DNA of 62,862 nucleotides from NCBI RefSeq assembly GCF_003004785.1, contig NZ_PVZS01000029.1, forward strand, positions 1 to 62,862, given 5' to 3'. This DNA comes from Alsobacter soli (GTDB taxonomy: Bacteria > Pseudomonadota > Alphaproteobacteria > Rhizobiales > Beijerinckiaceae). The position numbers and the translations under genes were made by a program. This document shows positions 39,381 through 49,802 of the stretch, piece by piece (positions within the stretch are counted from its first letter, which is position 1; each line of letters starts with the position of its first letter). Under the pieces are notes generated by a model that had not been told where the DNA came from, did no database searches, and saw only the letters and a list, made by a program, of their open reading frames with translations.

Positions 39381-40082
39381 TCACCGCGGAGCGGCGCCCT
39401 GCTCGCGGCCAGGGCCGGCGTTGGTCGGGAAGAAGCGCTGGGTGGGCTGGCGCGGGGCCACCGGGACGCCCTGCGGCGCGGCGACGCCGATCTGGCCGCC
39501 GCCGGCGGGAACGCCAGGCGTGTAGAGGCCGCCAGTGCCGTCGCCCTTGTTCACCACGCCGCGGCGCGGCTGCTGCTGCCCCTGCGACACCTTGGCGTCG
39601 GGCTGGGCCGGCTTGAGCGGGTCGACCTTGTCCGGATCCACCGGGTCCGGGATGACTTCCTTGCCGCCTTTGCAGCTGGTCAGCCAGACATCGTAGATCG
39701 GGTGCTCGATGCCGTGCAGGCCGGGGCTCGACGCGAAGACCCAGCCACCGAAGATGCGGCGGTACTCGTTGTTGAAGGTCACCTCGTCCACCTCGATGAA
39801 GGAGGTGGTGTTCTGCGGCTCGGTGGGCGGCCGCGTGTAGCAGACGCGAGGCGTGATCTGGAGCGCGCCGAACTGGACCGTCTCGTCCACCTGGGCCTCG
39901 AAGGAGATGATCCGGCCGGTGATCTTGTCCAGCCCGGCGAAGATCGCCGTCGGGTTCTTGATCTTGTCGGCGTGGGCGGGCGCGGACAGGAACGCGAGCG
40001 CGCAGGCGCCGCTTGCGAGGGCCAGCCGAAGGCCGCCCCGGCGGCCCCGGGCGGAGCCTTTGACGATCGTGGTTGAAGCCAT
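39381..40082 (-). CDS. DUF2155 secreted protein
   Basis: The 233-residue protein has a signal peptide (LRLALASGACALAFLSAPAHA, about 20-38 from the ATG at 40082) and the DUF2155 core at about 40-140. The core includes FAGLDKITGRIISFE, RVCYTRPPTEPQNTTSF, FGGWVFASSPGLHGIEHPIY and VWLTSCKG. A Pro/Gln/Gly-rich tail follows. In Hyphomicrobiales this family is commonly annotated near complex I or cell-envelope genes; the function is not established. The first ATG at 40148 lies in non-conserved sequence. Confidence 0.8.
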   Translation of the reverse strand: MASTTIVKGSARGRRGGLRLALASGACALAFLSAPAHADKIKNPTAIFAGLDKITGRIISFEAQVDETVQFGALQITPRVCYTRPPTEPQNTTSFIEVDEVTFNNEYRRIFGGWVFASSPGLHGIEHPIYDVWLTSCKGGKEVIPDPVDPDKVDPLKPAQPDAKVSQGQQQPRRGVVNKGDGTGGLYTPGVPAGGGQIGVAAPQGVPVAPRQPTQRFFPTNAGPGREQGAAPR

Positions 40083-40189
40083 GAACTCGCGCGGGTTGTC
40101 GCGCCGCGATTCGTCACCGCGGTCGCCGTCGGGCGGGCTGCTTAACATGCGAAAGTGGGCGGAGAAAGGGCGGCGCGGCCGGCGCCGCC

Positions 40190-41722
40190 TCAGCCATAGG
40201 ATTTCTCCTCCACCAGCGCCGAGCCGGCGCGCAGGTTGATCTCGCGCTTCAGGGCGGCGCGGCGGTCGTTGGTCACGTAGACCATCCGGGCAAGGCGGAC
40301 GAATTCGGGGCCGAAGTCGCCTCTCGCCTCGCAGGCGCGCAGGGCGTCCTCCACATCCCAGAGAGTCGCATTCACCTGTTGCAGGGCCTCCTCCAGGGGC
40401 GCGAAATCGGCGTCGTTCAAGGCCAGGGAGGCGCGAGCGGCTTCCAGCGCGGCGCGCTCCGCCGCCACATTGGCGCGCTTGGCCGGCGACCTCATGCGCG
40501 TCGCCTTGAGGGCCAGGATGCTGAGGCGATCGACGAGGTCGCCCACGCTGGTGGGCGCCAGCGGCGGCGCGCTCTCGGCGACGGCGCCTGCGAGGTCCGG
40601 CGCGCCCAAGTCCCTTGCGGCGCGGGCCACGGCCGCCGACCAGGGCTCGCCCACCCGCCGCCTCCGCAGGCGAACCGAGGGGTACCAGACGGTTTCCTCC
40701 TGCCGGTCCAGCCAGCGCCAGTCGGCCTCCGGGGCCAGGACGAGATCCGCCGGGCGGCCGAGAGCGCCCGCGAGGTGAACCACGGCGGTGTCCACGGTCA
40801 CTGTGCGTTCGAGCAGGAACAGCACGGCGGCGGCGTCCAGGAACGCGTCCGGGCCGGCGTCGAAGTCGGGCCCGAGATGGAGGATGCGGTCACGGAAGGG
40901 ACACGCGTTCAGTTCCTCCGGGGTTGCGTCTTTTTGCAGGCAGACAAGGCGCACGCCCGGCAGATCCGCCAGAGGCGCGAAGTCGGCCAGGGCGGCGGAG
41001 CGCGCCGCGTCGCCCGGCGCAGCCGGGTTGCCCCGCCACTGGATGCCGACCAGGCGCCCCTCCCCCAGGCGTTCGCTCCAGGCCGCAAGCCGCGCGGGAT
41101 CGGGGGAGATGTAGGATCTGCGGGCCGGGTAGCCCGAAGGCGGCATCCGCAGCGCGTGCGGCAGATCCAGGAGGTTCGTCCAACCGTCCACGGCGCGCAC
41201 GGCGCCAGAGGCGGCCTCCAACAGCGTCATTCGGCAGGGAACCGAACGGAGCAGGGCGTGCAGGCGCGCCGGCGCGGCCAGGGTGATCTCGACGCCCCGC
41301 TCCGCCAGGGCAGGCAGGAAGCGCACGAACTGGATGGTGTCGCCGAGCCCCTGTTCGCAGAGCACCAGCAGCCGCCTGGGAGCAGGCCCGCCCGTCCAGC
41401 ACGGCAAGTCGCGGGGCCTGCCCTCCGCGTCCCGCCCGGTGACGCGGGGCGGATCCGGCATCAGGCGAAACCGCGCGGCGTGGTAGGCCGGCCAGGCCTC
41501 GTCCCAGCGTTCGGCGCAGAACAGGGCCCGGGCCAGCCGCGCCGCCGCGTGCAGGTTGCCAGGCTCCAGGCCCAGCGCGACGCGGTAGAGCCCGATCGCT
41601 CCGGCGAAGCGGCGCTGGGACTGCTCGTAGTCGGCCAGCCGGAGCAGCGCGTCGACGTGCTGCGGCTCGGCCCGGTTCAGTGCGCGGGGCGTGGTCTTCG
41701 CGGCGAGGGAGGAAACAGCCAT
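40190..41722 (-). CDS. TPR - glycosyltransferase-9-like - DUF6165 fusion protein
   Basis: The 510-residue protein combines three parts. Residues 15-90 are TPR helices (DALLRLADYEQSQRRFAGAI; ALFCAERWDEAWPAYHAARF). Residues about 110-365 resemble ADP-heptose-type glycosyltransferases (CEQGLGDTIQFVRFLPALAE; GIQWRGNPAAPGD; TVDTAVVHLAGALGRP). Residues about 395-510 match DUF6165 (SVGDLVDRLSILALKATRMR, then MVYVTNDRRAALKREINLRA). TPR-linked transferases of this kind often modify protein or surface glycans. The DUF6165 part is usually seen alone or next to such enzymes. ATG 41722 gives the start. Confidence 0.75.
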   Translation of the reverse strand: MAVSSLAAKTTPRALNRAEPQHVDALLRLADYEQSQRRFAGAIGLYRVALGLEPGNLHAAARLARALFCAERWDEAWPAYHAARFRLMPDPPRVTGRDAEGRPRDLPCWTGGPAPRRLLVLCEQGLGDTIQFVRFLPALAERGVEITLAAPARLHALLRSVPCRMTLLEAASGAVRAVDGWTNLLDLPHALRMPPSGYPARRSYISPDPARLAAWSERLGEGRLVGIQWRGNPAAPGDAARSAALADFAPLADLPGVRLVCLQKDATPEELNACPFRDRILHLGPDFDAGPDAFLDAAAVLFLLERTVTVDTAVVHLAGALGRPADLVLAPEADWRWLDRQEETVWYPSVRLRRRRVGEPWSAAVARAARDLGAPDLAGAVAESAPPLAPTSVGDLVDRLSILALKATRMRSPAKRANVAAERAALEAARASLALNDADFAPLEEALQQVNATLWDVEDALRACEARGDFGPEFVRLARMVYVTNDRRAALKREINLRAGSALVEEKSYG

Positions 41723-41771
41723 GACGAGGTCCGGAGCGAATCGCGCTTCGGATCCTATCGCATGACAATTG

Positions 41772-42245
41772 TTATTTCTCGGCTTGCATAACCTCGATGG
41801 CGGGTTCGCAGCGCACGGCGCAACTGACCGAGTTGGCGATGAAGCAGAAGCGGTGGGCCTGCTCGTGCAGCGACACGGCCAGAGCCGGGTCGCCCGACTG
41901 GATGGAGACGCGCGGCCGGAGGATGACATGGGTGAAGCGGCCGCCCTCCGGGCCCTCCTCCATCACGCCCTCCGCGTCGTCCTCGTAGGCCCTCACCACC
42001 ACGCCGGACACGGCGGCGAGATGGAGATACCAGAGCATGTGGCAGGCCGAGAGGGAGGCGACGAAGAGGTCCTCGGGATTGTGCCGCGCGGCGTCGCCGC
42101 GGAAGGCCGGGTCCGAGGAGCCCAGGACCTCGGGCTTGCCCTCGGCCTTGATCACGTGGTCGCGGCCATAGGAGCGGTAATCCACCGTCCCGTGGCCCAG
42201 GTCTCCCGTCCAGACAGTGGTCGTGCGGTAGCGGTGCTCGCGCAT
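41772..42245 (-). CDS. OsmC-family protein
   Basis: The 157-residue protein has the OsmC/Ohr fold with its two redox cysteines: one in LSACHMLWYLHLA (about residue 66) and one in FCFIANSVSC (about residue 133 or 140). NPEDLFVASLSACHM is the family signature. Members reduce organic or lipid hydroperoxides with help from lipoylated proteins. The sequence is closer to the general OsmC/YhfA group than to Ohr. It lies between a glycosyltransferase and NDUFA12 genes, with a terminator on its upstream side. Confidence 0.85.
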   Translation of the reverse strand: MREHRYRTTTVWTGDLGHGTVDYRSYGRDHVIKAEGKPEVLGSSDPAFRGDAARHNPEDLFVASLSACHMLWYLHLAAVSGVVVRAYEDDAEGVMEEGPEGGRFTHVILRPRVSIQSGDPALAVSLHEQAHRFCFIANSVSCAVRCEPAIEVMQAEK

Positions 42246-42277
42246 GGCGTCTTCCTGCTGGCCCCCGCCCCAACGAA

Positions 42278-42301
42278 AACGCCGCCCCGAGGGGCGGCGT
42301 T
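42278..42301 (-). terminator. Rho-independent terminator behind the NDUFA12 gene
   Basis: On the minus strand a stem with GAACGCCGCCCC and its complement GGGGCGGCGTT closes on a very short loop (TC) and runs into TTTTCGTT. It starts 6 nt after the NDUFA12 stop and lies just before the OsmC gene. Confidence 0.75.
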
Positions 42302-42306
42302 CAAAC

Positions 42307-42756
42307 TCAGGCTTTTTCGCCGGTCTCGATCTGGCGTCCCTGCGGCGCGCCCCCGGGGACCCAGGCCTCGTAGTCGCCCGTCGCGGCCGGGCGATGGGCG
42401 GCGCCCAGGATCGAGCCCTGGGGGCGATAGGCGAAGGGCGTGCCCGTCATGTTGGGCATGTGGGGCTTCTCCCACTCCTTCGGCCTGTAGCTGACGGGCG
42501 GCTCCGCCTGCGTGTTGCGCAGCCAGCCGACCCAGCCGGCCGGAACCAGCGTCGCCTCGGTCTTGCCGTTGTAAACCACCCAGCGGCGGCACACGCCGAT
42601 GGTGGGGTCCACCTTGCCGCCGGCCGTCTGGTAATAAACGTTGCCGAACTCGTCCTCGCCCACCCGCTCGCCGAAGCGCCAGGTGTAGAAGCGCGTGCCG
42701 AGCGTCTGGCCGCTCCACCAGGTCAGGGCTTGCAGGAGAAAGGTCTTCATCGACAT
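42307..42756 (-). CDS. NADH:ubiquinone oxidoreductase subunit NDUFA12
   Basis: The 149-residue protein matches the alphaproteobacterial/mitochondrial NDUFA12 (B17.2) accessory subunit of complex I. Shared blocks are LGTRFYTWRFGERVGEDEFG, NVYYQ, RRWVVYNGK, PAGWVGWLRNT and PHMPNMTGTP. It binds the peripheral arm and helps late assembly. It is encoded apart from the nuo operon, as is usual. It ends at a clear terminator. Confidence 0.9.
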   Translation of the reverse strand: MSMKTFLLQALTWWSGQTLGTRFYTWRFGERVGEDEFGNVYYQTAGGKVDPTIGVCRRWVVYNGKTEATLVPAGWVGWLRNTQAEPPVSYRPKEWEKPHMPNMTGTPFAYRPQGSILGAAHRPAATGDYEAWVPGGAPQGRQIETGEKA

Positions 42757-42914
42757 CGGCGGGCCTCTGCGCAGGGCCTGAGGTGCGGGCCGCAGCCGGC
42801 CCGGGCGTGTGGGCGCGGACTATACGAAGGCGGGGCCTTCTGTCCAGCCCGCCGAACGTCACGCGCCGCGGGCGGAGCCCGACGGACCGGCCCGCAGAGG
42901 CGCGGCTCGCGCCC

Positions 42915-44825
42915 TCAGGCGCTGAGAGCCATGGGCCGTTGAGGGCGGCGGCCGGCCTTGGATGCGATCAACCCGTTGTCGCTGCCGTACCGCTCCACCA
43001 GCGACTGAAGGGCCACGATCTGCTCTCGCAGGGCTGTCGCGCTGGCCGCCCCCTCCTCCGCGACCCGCGTGTTCCGGTGCGTCATGGCGTCGAGGTCACG
43101 CATGGTCTGCGAGATCGCGCCGATGCCCTGGGCCTGCTCCTGGGCGCTTCGGACAAATCCCGCCACGGTCCCCAGGACGTCCTCTCCGGCTTCCACGAGA
43201 AGCGCCAGGGCCTCGCCGACCTGGCGCACCAACTCACCTCCTTGCGCGACCTCTTCGGCGGAGCTCGAGAGCAGGTCGGAGATATGTTTCGAGGCTTCCG
43301 TCGAGCGCTGGGCCAGGGTGCGAACTTCCGCGGCGACCACGGCGAAGCCCTTACCCGCCTCCCCGGCCCGCGCCGCCTCCACGGAGGCGTTCAGCGCCAG
43401 CAGGTTCGTCTGGAAGGCGATGCCGTTGATGACGCTGGTGATGTCCGAGATCTTGCTGCTGTTGCCTTCGATCCGCTCCATGGCGGCCTGGGCCAGAGCC
43501 GCCACTTCGCCGCCCCGCCGGGCGGACGAGGCGGCCCTTTCCGCCTTTTCCGCCGCCTGGTTGCAGGCGCGAGCCGATGCGTCCACGGACTGGGCGATGC
43601 GGGCCGCCATCTCGGTCGTCTGGGCGATCTGGGCGGCCTGCTGCTCCGACTGTCGGGAGAGATCGGCGGCCCCGGCCGCGATCTCGGAAGCCGACATCTC
43701 CGCTTTGGCGGTGGCGTCGCGCACGCGCGTCAGGGTGGCCGCGAGCGAGTCGGCCATCATGTTGAGGCCATGTTGCAGTTCGGAGAACACGCCCTCCCGG
43801 GCGCCCTCGACGCGGGCGCCCAGGTCGCCCGCCTCGATCGCCCTCAGGACCGCCAGCACGTCGCGGAACTGCTCCGTGAGCTGCGTCAGCAGGGCGTTCA
43901 GGCCGTCGCGGAGCTCGCGCATCTCCGGGTCAGAGAAATCGCGCTCGATCATGGCGTCGAAACGGCCGCGGCACGCCGCCTCGACCGCCAGGCCGAAGGC
44001 CGCCTTCAACTCCTGCATCATATGCGCCTTCGTGGCGCGGGCGCTCTCGCTCATCTCCTCCCGGGCGCGTTCCGACGCGACCAGGGCGACCGCTTTCTCC
44101 CGGAACACGGCGAGAGCGGCGGCCATCGCGCCGATCTCGTCCTGGCGGCCCTGCATGTCGACATCGGCGGAGTGATCGCCCGCGGCGAGCTTGCGCGTGA
44201 CCTGGGCGAGTTGCGCCAAAGGCCCCGTCTGCCAGGCCACGATCACGTAGAGCGCGCCGAGCACGGAGAGCACCACTCCGCCGGCCGTGACCGCCGCCAC
44301 GACCACGTCGGCGCGCAGCCGGGCCTCGGACCGCAAGGTGGAGTGGCGAACGGCGCCGTATCCGACGATCTTGCTCCGGTCCATGTCGTCGAGGAGCGCG
44401 AACAGGGTGAGGTTGGAATGGTCGCCCGGGATCGTGATCTTCCGTTCCGGGTATTTGGCCAGGACGGCTTCGGGCTTCCCCCCGATCTGAGTGGCCAGGG
44501 CCTTTTCGGAAATGGGCTCCGCCCCCGGCCGCTGGATCTTCATGGCCATGTACCGCGCGGACTCCCCGATCAGGCCCGCTTCGAAGTCGGCGTCGAGCTG
44601 GGCGGCCTTGAGAAGCGATTCCATCGCCGTGAGGTTGCTCACCAACACGGCGTTGGCGGCCGCCTCGGCCAGGATCTGGACCGTCGCCTGAACCTTGGCC
44701 TCTTCCGACTGCGCGATGGCGCTCTGCTGCTTCACGAACAGAAACAGAAGCGCGCCCAGCAGGAGCAGGGTGAGGACGGGAGCCAGGATGACAATGATCC
44801 TGAATTTCAGCGACCGGAAGCTCAT
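42915..44825 (-). CDS. Methyl-accepting chemotaxis protein
   Basis: The 636-residue receptor starts at ATG 44825 with GGTGAAGG upstream; a longer frame to 45149 has no conserved features. Transmembrane segment 1 is at about 9-30 ([20 protein letters not shown]), a periplasmic part of about 150 residues follows, and segment 2 lies near 185-208. HAMP follows ([20 protein letters not shown]), then a second HAMP-like stretch and the signalling hairpin (about 430-610). The hairpin tip is [20 protein letters not shown], then [15 protein letters not shown]. There is no CheR-docking pentapeptide at the C-terminus. The stimulus is unknown. Confidence 0.9.
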   Translation of the reverse strand: MSFRSLKFRIIVILAPVLTLLLLGALLFLFVKQQSAIAQSEEAKVQATVQILAEAAANAVLVSNLTAMESLLKAAQLDADFEAGLIGESARYMAMKIQRPGAEPISEKALATQIGGKPEAVLAKYPERKITIPGDHSNLTLFALLDDMDRSKIVGYGAVRHSTLRSEARLRADVVVAAVTAGGVVLSVLGALYVIVAWQTGPLAQLAQVTRKLAAGDHSADVDMQGRQDEIGAMAAALAVFREKAVALVASERAREEMSESARATKAHMMQELKAAFGLAVEAACRGRFDAMIERDFSDPEMRELRDGLNALLTQLTEQFRDVLAVLRAIEAGDLGARVEGAREGVFSELQHGLNMMADSLAATLTRVRDATAKAEMSASEIAAGAADLSRQSEQQAAQIAQTTEMAARIAQSVDASARACNQAAEKAERAASSARRGGEVAALAQAAMERIEGNSSKISDITSVINGIAFQTNLLALNASVEAARAGEAGKGFAVVAAEVRTLAQRSTEASKHISDLLSSSAEEVAQGGELVRQVGEALALLVEAGEDVLGTVAGFVRSAQEQAQGIGAISQTMRDLDAMTHRNTRVAEEGAASATALREQIVALQSLVERYGSDNGLIASKAGRRPQRPMALSA

Positions 44826-45267
44826 AAGCGGACCTTCACCCCAATGCACGCGGGAGGCGTCGCTTGAATTCATCCATGCCAATAGTTGATTTTTGATATC
44901 CAACATGGTGTTTTCTAAAACTGCCATCAGAGGTTGTGTTCGCTTGCATGCTTCGTGGGAGATCGCGTCAGGTCTCCGCAAACGCGCAGCGGCCGATTCG
45001 GCGCTCGATCCGATTCGCTGACGCCAGGCGTTGGAGCGATTCTGCGGGACTGCGAGGCCTTGCCTCAGTTTCGCCGCATATGTGGCGCCTGCGGCCGAAT
45101 TCGAGCCGAGAGTCAAGCGCCGCCGCGAGCATGCGGGGCATTCGTCCACGGCCCCGGCGGGCGGCAGGGCTGAGAACTGCGGGGAAAACCCCTGCGCGGG
45201 CCGAAAAATCCAAGCCGAATCCGATGGTTACCGGAACCGTTGCATCCAGCACACTGTTCACATGTCA

Positions 45268-45315
45268 TCACAATATGTAGCGCCCGGCAGTGGGCGCCCA
45301 CACTAGTTCTTGACG
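45268..45315 (+). promoter_or_regulatory. Two putative NrdR boxes upstream of nrdJ
   Basis: TCACAATATGTAGCGC at 45268-45283 matches the NrdR consensus acaCwAtATaTwGtgt at 12 of 16 positions. ACACTAGTTCTTGACG at 45300-45315 matches at 10 of 16, including the CwA and TwG core. Their starts are 32 bp apart, close to the three-helical-turn spacing of tandem NrdR boxes. A GCGCCC/GGGCGC inverted repeat (45280-45297) lies between them. NrdR is the usual ATP/dATP-responsive repressor of ribonucleotide reductase genes. Binding here is inferred. Confidence 0.55.
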
Positions 45316-45578
45316 TTATGCCGGACCCGCCACTAGGTTCATGACCGTGCCGCACGGGCTTGCGGCGGCCCTCGCTTGAAGGGCCCTCGGCCCCGGGCGC
45401 GCGGCCTCTCCGAGGCGGGGTCAAACCCCGGGGAGACCGGCGCAAGCGACGCGCCAGGGCGCAGGTCCGGACAACAGATCCGGCCGCGGCCGACAGGGAA
45501 CGTAAAACAGATTGTGTGGGCGGAGCCGGGACAACCACCGGCTCGGGGGCGAATTGCGCTCCCTTACAGGGGATGACG
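45316..45578 (+). other. Long GC-rich leader of nrdJ
   Basis: About 260 nt lie between the putative NrdR boxes and the nrdJ start. They contain several hairpins, for example GCCCTCGC/GAAGGGC near 45372-45388, GGTC...GACC around CCCCGGGG near 45419-45440, and GAGCCGG/CCGGCTC near 45521-45544. No canonical cobalamin-riboswitch B12 box or TPP-type motif was found. The upstream section from 44826 to 45267 is the region between the divergent chemoreceptor and nrdJ genes, and no gene is seen there. Confidence 0.4.
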
Positions 45579-48500
45579 ATGCGGATCGAACGTCGCTATA
45601 CGAAGACCGGACAGTCGCCTTACGCGGACATCCCGTTCCGCTCGGCCACCAGCGAGATCCGCAATCCGGACGGCTCGGTCGTGTTCCGGCTCGAAGGCAT
45701 CGAGGTTCCCGAGCAGTGGAGCCAGGTGGCCGCCGACGTCCTCGCCCAGAAGTACTTCCGCAAGGCCGGCGTGCCCGCGCGCCTGAAGAAGGTGGAGGAG
45801 AACGACGTCCCCTCCTGGCTGTGGCGCTCCGTTTCCGACGACAAGGCCGTCGCGCAGCTGCCCGAAGGCGAGCGCACGGGCTCCGAGATGTCGGCCAAGC
45901 AGGTGTTCGACCGCCTCGCCGGCTGCTGGACCTACTGGGGCTGGAAGGGCGGGTATTTCTCCTCCGAGGAGGACGCCCAGGCCTTCTATGACGAGCACCG
46001 CTACATGCTCGCCATGCAGATGGTGGCGCCGAACTCGCCGCAGTGGTTCAACACCGGCCTCCATTGGGCCTACGGCATCGACGGCCCGAGCCAGGGCCAC
46101 TTCTATGTCGACTACAAGACCGGCAAGCTGACGCGCTCGAAGACCGCCTACGAGCACCCCCAGCCGCACGCCTGCTTCATCCAGTCCGTGGCCGACGACC
46201 TCGTCAACGAGGGCGGCATCATGGACCTGTGGGTGCGCGAGGCGCGCCTGTTCAAGTACGGCTCCGGCACGGGCTCCAACTTCTCGGCGCTGCGCGGCGA
46301 GGGCGAGAAGCTCGCCGGCGGCGGCCGCTCCTCCGGCCTGATGTCCTTCCTGAAGATCGGCGACCGCGCGGCGGGGGCGATCAAGTCGGGCGGCACCACG
46401 CGCCGCGCCGCCAAGATGGTGGTGGTGGACGCCGACCACCCGGACATCGAGGCCTATATCGACTGGAAGGTGAAGGAGGAGCAGAAGGTCGCCGCCCTCG
46501 TCACCGGCTCCAAGATCGTCCAGAAGCACCTCAAGGCCATCATGAAGGCCTGCGTGAACTGCGACGGGCCCGGCGACAGCTGCTACGACCCGGAGAAGAA
46601 CCCGGCCCTGAAGCGCGAGATCAAGCTCGCGCGCCGCTCCAGCGTGCCGGACAACTATATCAAGCGGGTGATGCAGTTCGCCCGCCAGGGCTACACGGAC
46701 ATCCAGTTCGACACCTACGACACCGACTGGGATTCGGAGGCCTACCTCACGGTCTCGGGCCAGAACTCCAACAACTCCGTACGTGTCACGGACGAGTTCC
46801 TGACCGCGGTGGAGACGGACGGCGACTGGCAGCTCACCGCCCGCATCACCGGCAAGCCCACCAAGGTGCTGAAGGCCCGCGACCTGTGGGAGAAGATCGG
46901 CTACGCCGCCTGGGCGTCCGCCGACCCCGGCATCCAGTTCCACACCACGGTGAACGACTGGCACACCTGCCCGGCGTCCGGGCCGATCCGCGCCTCGAAC
47001 CCGTGCTCCGAGTACATGTTCCTGGACGACACGGCCTGCAACCTGGCGTCCGCCAACCTGCTGCAGTTCCGCAAGGCGGACGGCTCCTTCGACATCGAGA
47101 GCTACGAGCACGCGGTGCGGCTGTGGACGATCGTGCTCGAGATCTCGGTCACGATGGCGCAGTTCCCGTCCAAGGAGATCGCGCAGCTCTCCTACGAGTT
47201 CCGCACGCTGGGCCTGGGCTACGCCAACATCGGCGGCCTGCTGATGACGTCGGGCATCCCGTATGACTCGGCCGAGGGCCGCGCCATCTGCGGCGCGCTG
47301 ACCGCGATCATGACGGGCGTGGCCTACAAGACCTCGGCCGAGATGGCGGCCGAGCTCGGCGCCTTCCCGCGCTACGCGGCCAACGCGGAGCACATGCTGC
47401 GCGTCATCCGCAACCACCGCCGCGCCGCCCATGGCGAGACCGGCGGCTACGAGGGCCTGCGCATCCCGCCGGTGCCGCTCGACCACGCCTCCTGCCCGGA
47501 CGGCCGGCTCGTGCACCACGCCCGCAAGGCCTGGGACGACGCGCTCGAGCTCGGCGAGAAGCACGGCTACCGCAACGCCCAGGCGACCGTGATCGCGCCC
47601 ACCGGCACGATCGGCCTCGTCATGGACTGCGACACCACCGGCATCGAGCCCGACTTCGCCCTGGTGAAGTTCAAGAAGCTCGCCGGCGGCGGCTACTTCA
47701 AGATCATCAACCAGGCGGTGCCGGCGGCGCTGCGCACGCTGGGCTACGGCGAGGCGCACATCGCCGAGATCGAGGCCTATGCGGTGGGCCACGGCTCCCT
47801 GGCCCAGGCGCCGGGCGTGAACCACACCACGCTGCGGTCCAAGGGCTTCACGGAGGACAAGATCGCGGCTGTGGAGAAGAACCTGGCGTCGGCCTTCGAC
47901 ATCAAGTTCGTGTTCAACAAGTGGACGCTCGGGGAGGACTTCCTCACCGGGACCCTGAAGGTCCCGGCGGAGAAGTTGGCGGATCCCTCCTTCGAGCTCC
48001 TCGCTTACCTCGGCTTCGGCAAGGCCGAGATCGAGGCGGCGAACATCCATGTCTGCGGGGCGATGACGCTGGAGGGCGCGCCTCACCTGAAGAAGGAGCA
48101 CTACCCGGTCTTCGACTGCGCCAACCCCTGCGGGCGCATCGGCAAGCGCTACCTCTCGGTGGAGAGCCACATCCGCATGATGGCGGCGGCGCAGCCCTTC
48201 ATCTCGGGCGCGATCTCCAAGACCATCAACATGCCCAACGACGCCACCGTCGAGGACTGCAAGAACGCCTACATGCTGTCCTGGCGCCTGGCGCTGAAGG
48301 CCAACGCGCTCTACCGCGACGGCTCCAAGCTCTCCCAGCCGCTGAACTCCCAGCTCATCGCCGACGAGGACGAGGAGGAGGAGGTCGAGGCGCTGGTGGC
48401 CCAGCCGGCGGCGGCGCGCGCGGCGACGATTTCAGAGAAGATCGTGGAGCGCGTGGTGGAGCGCATCGAGCGGATGCGCGAGCGCGAGAAGCTGCCCGAC

Positions 48501-49283
48501 CGGCGCAAGGGCTACACCCAGAAGGCCATCGTGGGCGGCCACAAGGTCTACCTGCGCACCGGCGAGTACGAGGACGGGCGCCTCGGCGAGATCTTCATCG
48601 ACATGCACAAGGAAGGCGCCGCCTTCCGCAGCCTGATGAACAATTTCGCGATCGCGATCTCGCTGGGCCTCCAGTACGGCGTGCCGCTGGAGGAGTATGT
48701 GGACGCCTTCACGTTCACCCGCTTCGAGCCGGCCGGCTTCGTGCAGGGCAACGACGCCATCAAGAACGCGACGTCGCTGCTCGACTACGTGTTCCGCGAG
48801 CTCGCCATCTCGTATCTCGGCCGCAACGACCTCGCCCATGTGGCGCCCGAGGCGACCGTGTTCGACGCCCTCGGCAAGGGCGACGAGGAGGGCAAGGCGC
48901 CCACCAACCCGGCGACCCGCGTGGTGTCCAAGGGCCTGGTGCGCGGCAAGGCCACGAGCTTCCTGGCCATCGCGGGCGGCGCGGGCGAGCGCCCGACCAC
49001 GGCGGCCGGCGGCTCCGCCGCCACCGCCTACGCCACCCAGGGCGCGACCGCGCTCAAGCAGGAGGTGGAGGACGAGGTGGAGCGCGTGATCGACGAGGGC
49101 GGCCTCGGCAACCTCGCCTTCGCGCCCCCCGCCCCCCGCGACGCCGGCGCCGACCGGCGCACGGAAGCCCTGATGAAGGGCTACCAGGGCGACGCCTGCG
49201 GCGAGTGCGGAAACTTCACGCTCGTGCGGAATGGCACGTGTTTGAAGTGCAATACGTGCGGGAGCACGACGGGGTGTAGCTGA
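45579..49283 (+). CDS. nrdJ: Vitamin B12-dependent (class II) ribonucleotide reductase
   Basis: NrdJ reduces ribonucleotides to deoxyribonucleotides using adenosylcobalamin and works with or without oxygen. The 1234-residue protein has the allosteric/substrate barrel with [13 protein letters not shown] (about residues 389-401). The radical-site motif [20 protein letters not shown] holds Asn, Cys and Glu. A C-terminal extension contains a His/Glu-rich linker and the redox cysteines [19 protein letters not shown], then [11 protein letters not shown] 45579 is chosen because AGGGG lies 6 nt upstream; an ATG two codons earlier has no spacing. The very long upstream frame is GC-biased leader. Confidence 0.95.
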   Translation: MRIERRYTKTGQSPYADIPFRSATSEIRNPDGSVVFRLEGIEVPEQWSQVAADVLAQKYFRKAGVPARLKKVEENDVPSWLWRSVSDDKAVAQLPEGERTGSEMSAKQVFDRLAGCWTYWGWKGGYFSSEEDAQAFYDEHRYMLAMQMVAPNSPQWFNTGLHWAYGIDGPSQGHFYVDYKTGKLTRSKTAYEHPQPHACFIQSVADDLVNEGGIMDLWVREARLFKYGSGTGSNFSALRGEGEKLAGGGRSSGLMSFLKIGDRAAGAIKSGGTTRRAAKMVVVDADHPDIEAYIDWKVKEEQKVAALVTGSKIVQKHLKAIMKACVNCDGPGDSCYDPEKNPALKREIKLARRSSVPDNYIKRVMQFARQGYTDIQFDTYDTDWDSEAYLTVSGQNSNNSVRVTDEFLTAVETDGDWQLTARITGKPTKVLKARDLWEKIGYAAWASADPGIQFHTTVNDWHTCPASGPIRASNPCSEYMFLDDTACNLASANLLQFRKADGSFDIESYEHAVRLWTIVLEISVTMAQFPSKEIAQLSYEFRTLGLGYANIGGLLMTSGIPYDSAEGRAICGALTAIMTGVAYKTSAEMAAELGAFPRYAANAEHMLRVIRNHRRAAHGETGGYEGLRIPPVPLDHASCPDGRLVHHARKAWDDALELGEKHGYRNAQATVIAPTGTIGLVMDCDTTGIEPDFALVKFKKLAGGGYFKIINQAVPAALRTLGYGEAHIAEIEAYAVGHGSLAQAPGVNHTTLRSKGFTEDKIAAVEKNLASAFDIKFVFNKWTLGEDFLTGTLKVPAEKLADPSFELLAYLGFGKAEIEAANIHVCGAMTLEGAPHLKKEHYPVFDCANPCGRIGKRYLSVESHIRMMAAAQPFISGAISKTINMPNDATVEDCKNAYMLSWRLALKANALYRDGSKLSQPLNSQLIADEDEEEEVEALVAQPAAARAATISEKIVERVVERIERMREREKLPDRRKGYTQKAIVGGHKVYLRTGEYEDGRLGEIFIDMHKEGAAFRSLMNNFAIAISLGLQYGVPLEEYVDAFTFTRFEPAGFVQGNDAIKNATSLLDYVFRELAISYLGRNDLAHVAPEATVFDALGKGDEEGKAPTNPATRVVSKGLVRGKATSFLAIAGGAGERPTTAAGGSAATAYATQGATALKQEVEDEVERVIDEGGLGNLAFAPPAPRDAGADRRTEALMKGYQGDACGECGNFTLVRNGTCLKCNTCGSTTGCS

Positions 49284-49326
49284 GGGAGGGGTAGTCAACC
49301 GCCTCTTGTTTGTGAGAGACATGTAT

Positions 49327-49348
49327 CCGCAGCACAATTGTGCTGCGG
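49327..49348. terminator. Perfect 22-bp palindrome between convergent genes
   Basis: Arms CCGCAGCAC and GTGCTGCGG surround AATT, a perfect inverted repeat. It lies 44 bp after the nrdJ stop and directly at the end of the convergent minus-strand gene. On the plus strand TCATTTTACTTTT follows, a weak T-run. It is probably a bidirectional terminator; a protein-binding site is the alternative. Confidence 0.6.
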
Positions 49349-49349
49349 G

Positions 49350-49802
49350 TCATTTTACTTTTATGATCGGTCCTAGAGAAAATATCAGGTCCAATATCGA
49401 ATGCAGAATCAAGACGTTCCAAATCAAAATGAGTAACGCAAGTGCGTTAACGCCCGCTTCTGATGTTGGCGACCCGCTTGTTATTGGCTTAATTAGAACG
49501 ACGAGAAGGGCCACAACAAACAGGTAGATCAGCGCATAAGACGCCCCCTTCACGCCGGAGCGTGTTTTGATAAAACCCTGACGCTCAAGCTTTTCCTCTA
49601 TACTGTTCAGGGCGAATACAATTTGAGAAACAGTAGCCATTGTCACTGAAACTATTATTCCCAACACACCCAAGAGTTCATGAGACACTATTGTCTTCAG
49701 AAAAAAATTCTCGTCAGATAGCCAGCTTGGCCTTACCACGACAATACAAGCCAAAATGCAGAAAGCAGAAATCAGAATGCAGTACGCCATACTCTTTGTC
49801 AT
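49350..49802 (-). CDS. Four-helix membrane protein, second gene of an AT-rich module
   Basis: The 150-residue protein has four likely membrane segments: about 4-24, 40-64, 85-106 and 118-142. A short cytosolic loop, SIEEKLERQGFIKTRSG, lies between the second and third. There is no known family. Base composition is far more AT-rich than the surroundings, with codons such as AAA, ATA and TTA that neighbours avoid. It overlaps the upstream gene by ATGA. The pairing of a soluble protein with a small multi-helix protein resembles some phage-defence modules in layout (for example Kiwa), but no homology is visible. Confidence 0.7.
   Translation of the reverse strand: MTKSMAYCILISAFCILACIVVVRPSWLSDENFFLKTIVSHELLGVLGIIVSVTMATVSQIVFALNSIEEKLERQGFIKTRSGVKGASYALIYLFVVALLVVLIKPITSGSPTSEAGVNALALLILIWNVLILHSILDLIFSLGPIIKVK

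Noticed and set aside
45316-45578. Cobalamin riboswitch before nrdJ
   Set aside because: The leader is long and structured, but the conserved B12-box and core sequences were not found; ACAGGGAACG near 45499 is only a partial resemblance.
45360-45578. N-terminal extension of NrdJ from 45360
   Set aside because: The added 73 residues are Arg/Gly/Pro-rich leader translation; the conserved protein starts at [11 protein letters not shown] with a proper ribosome site.
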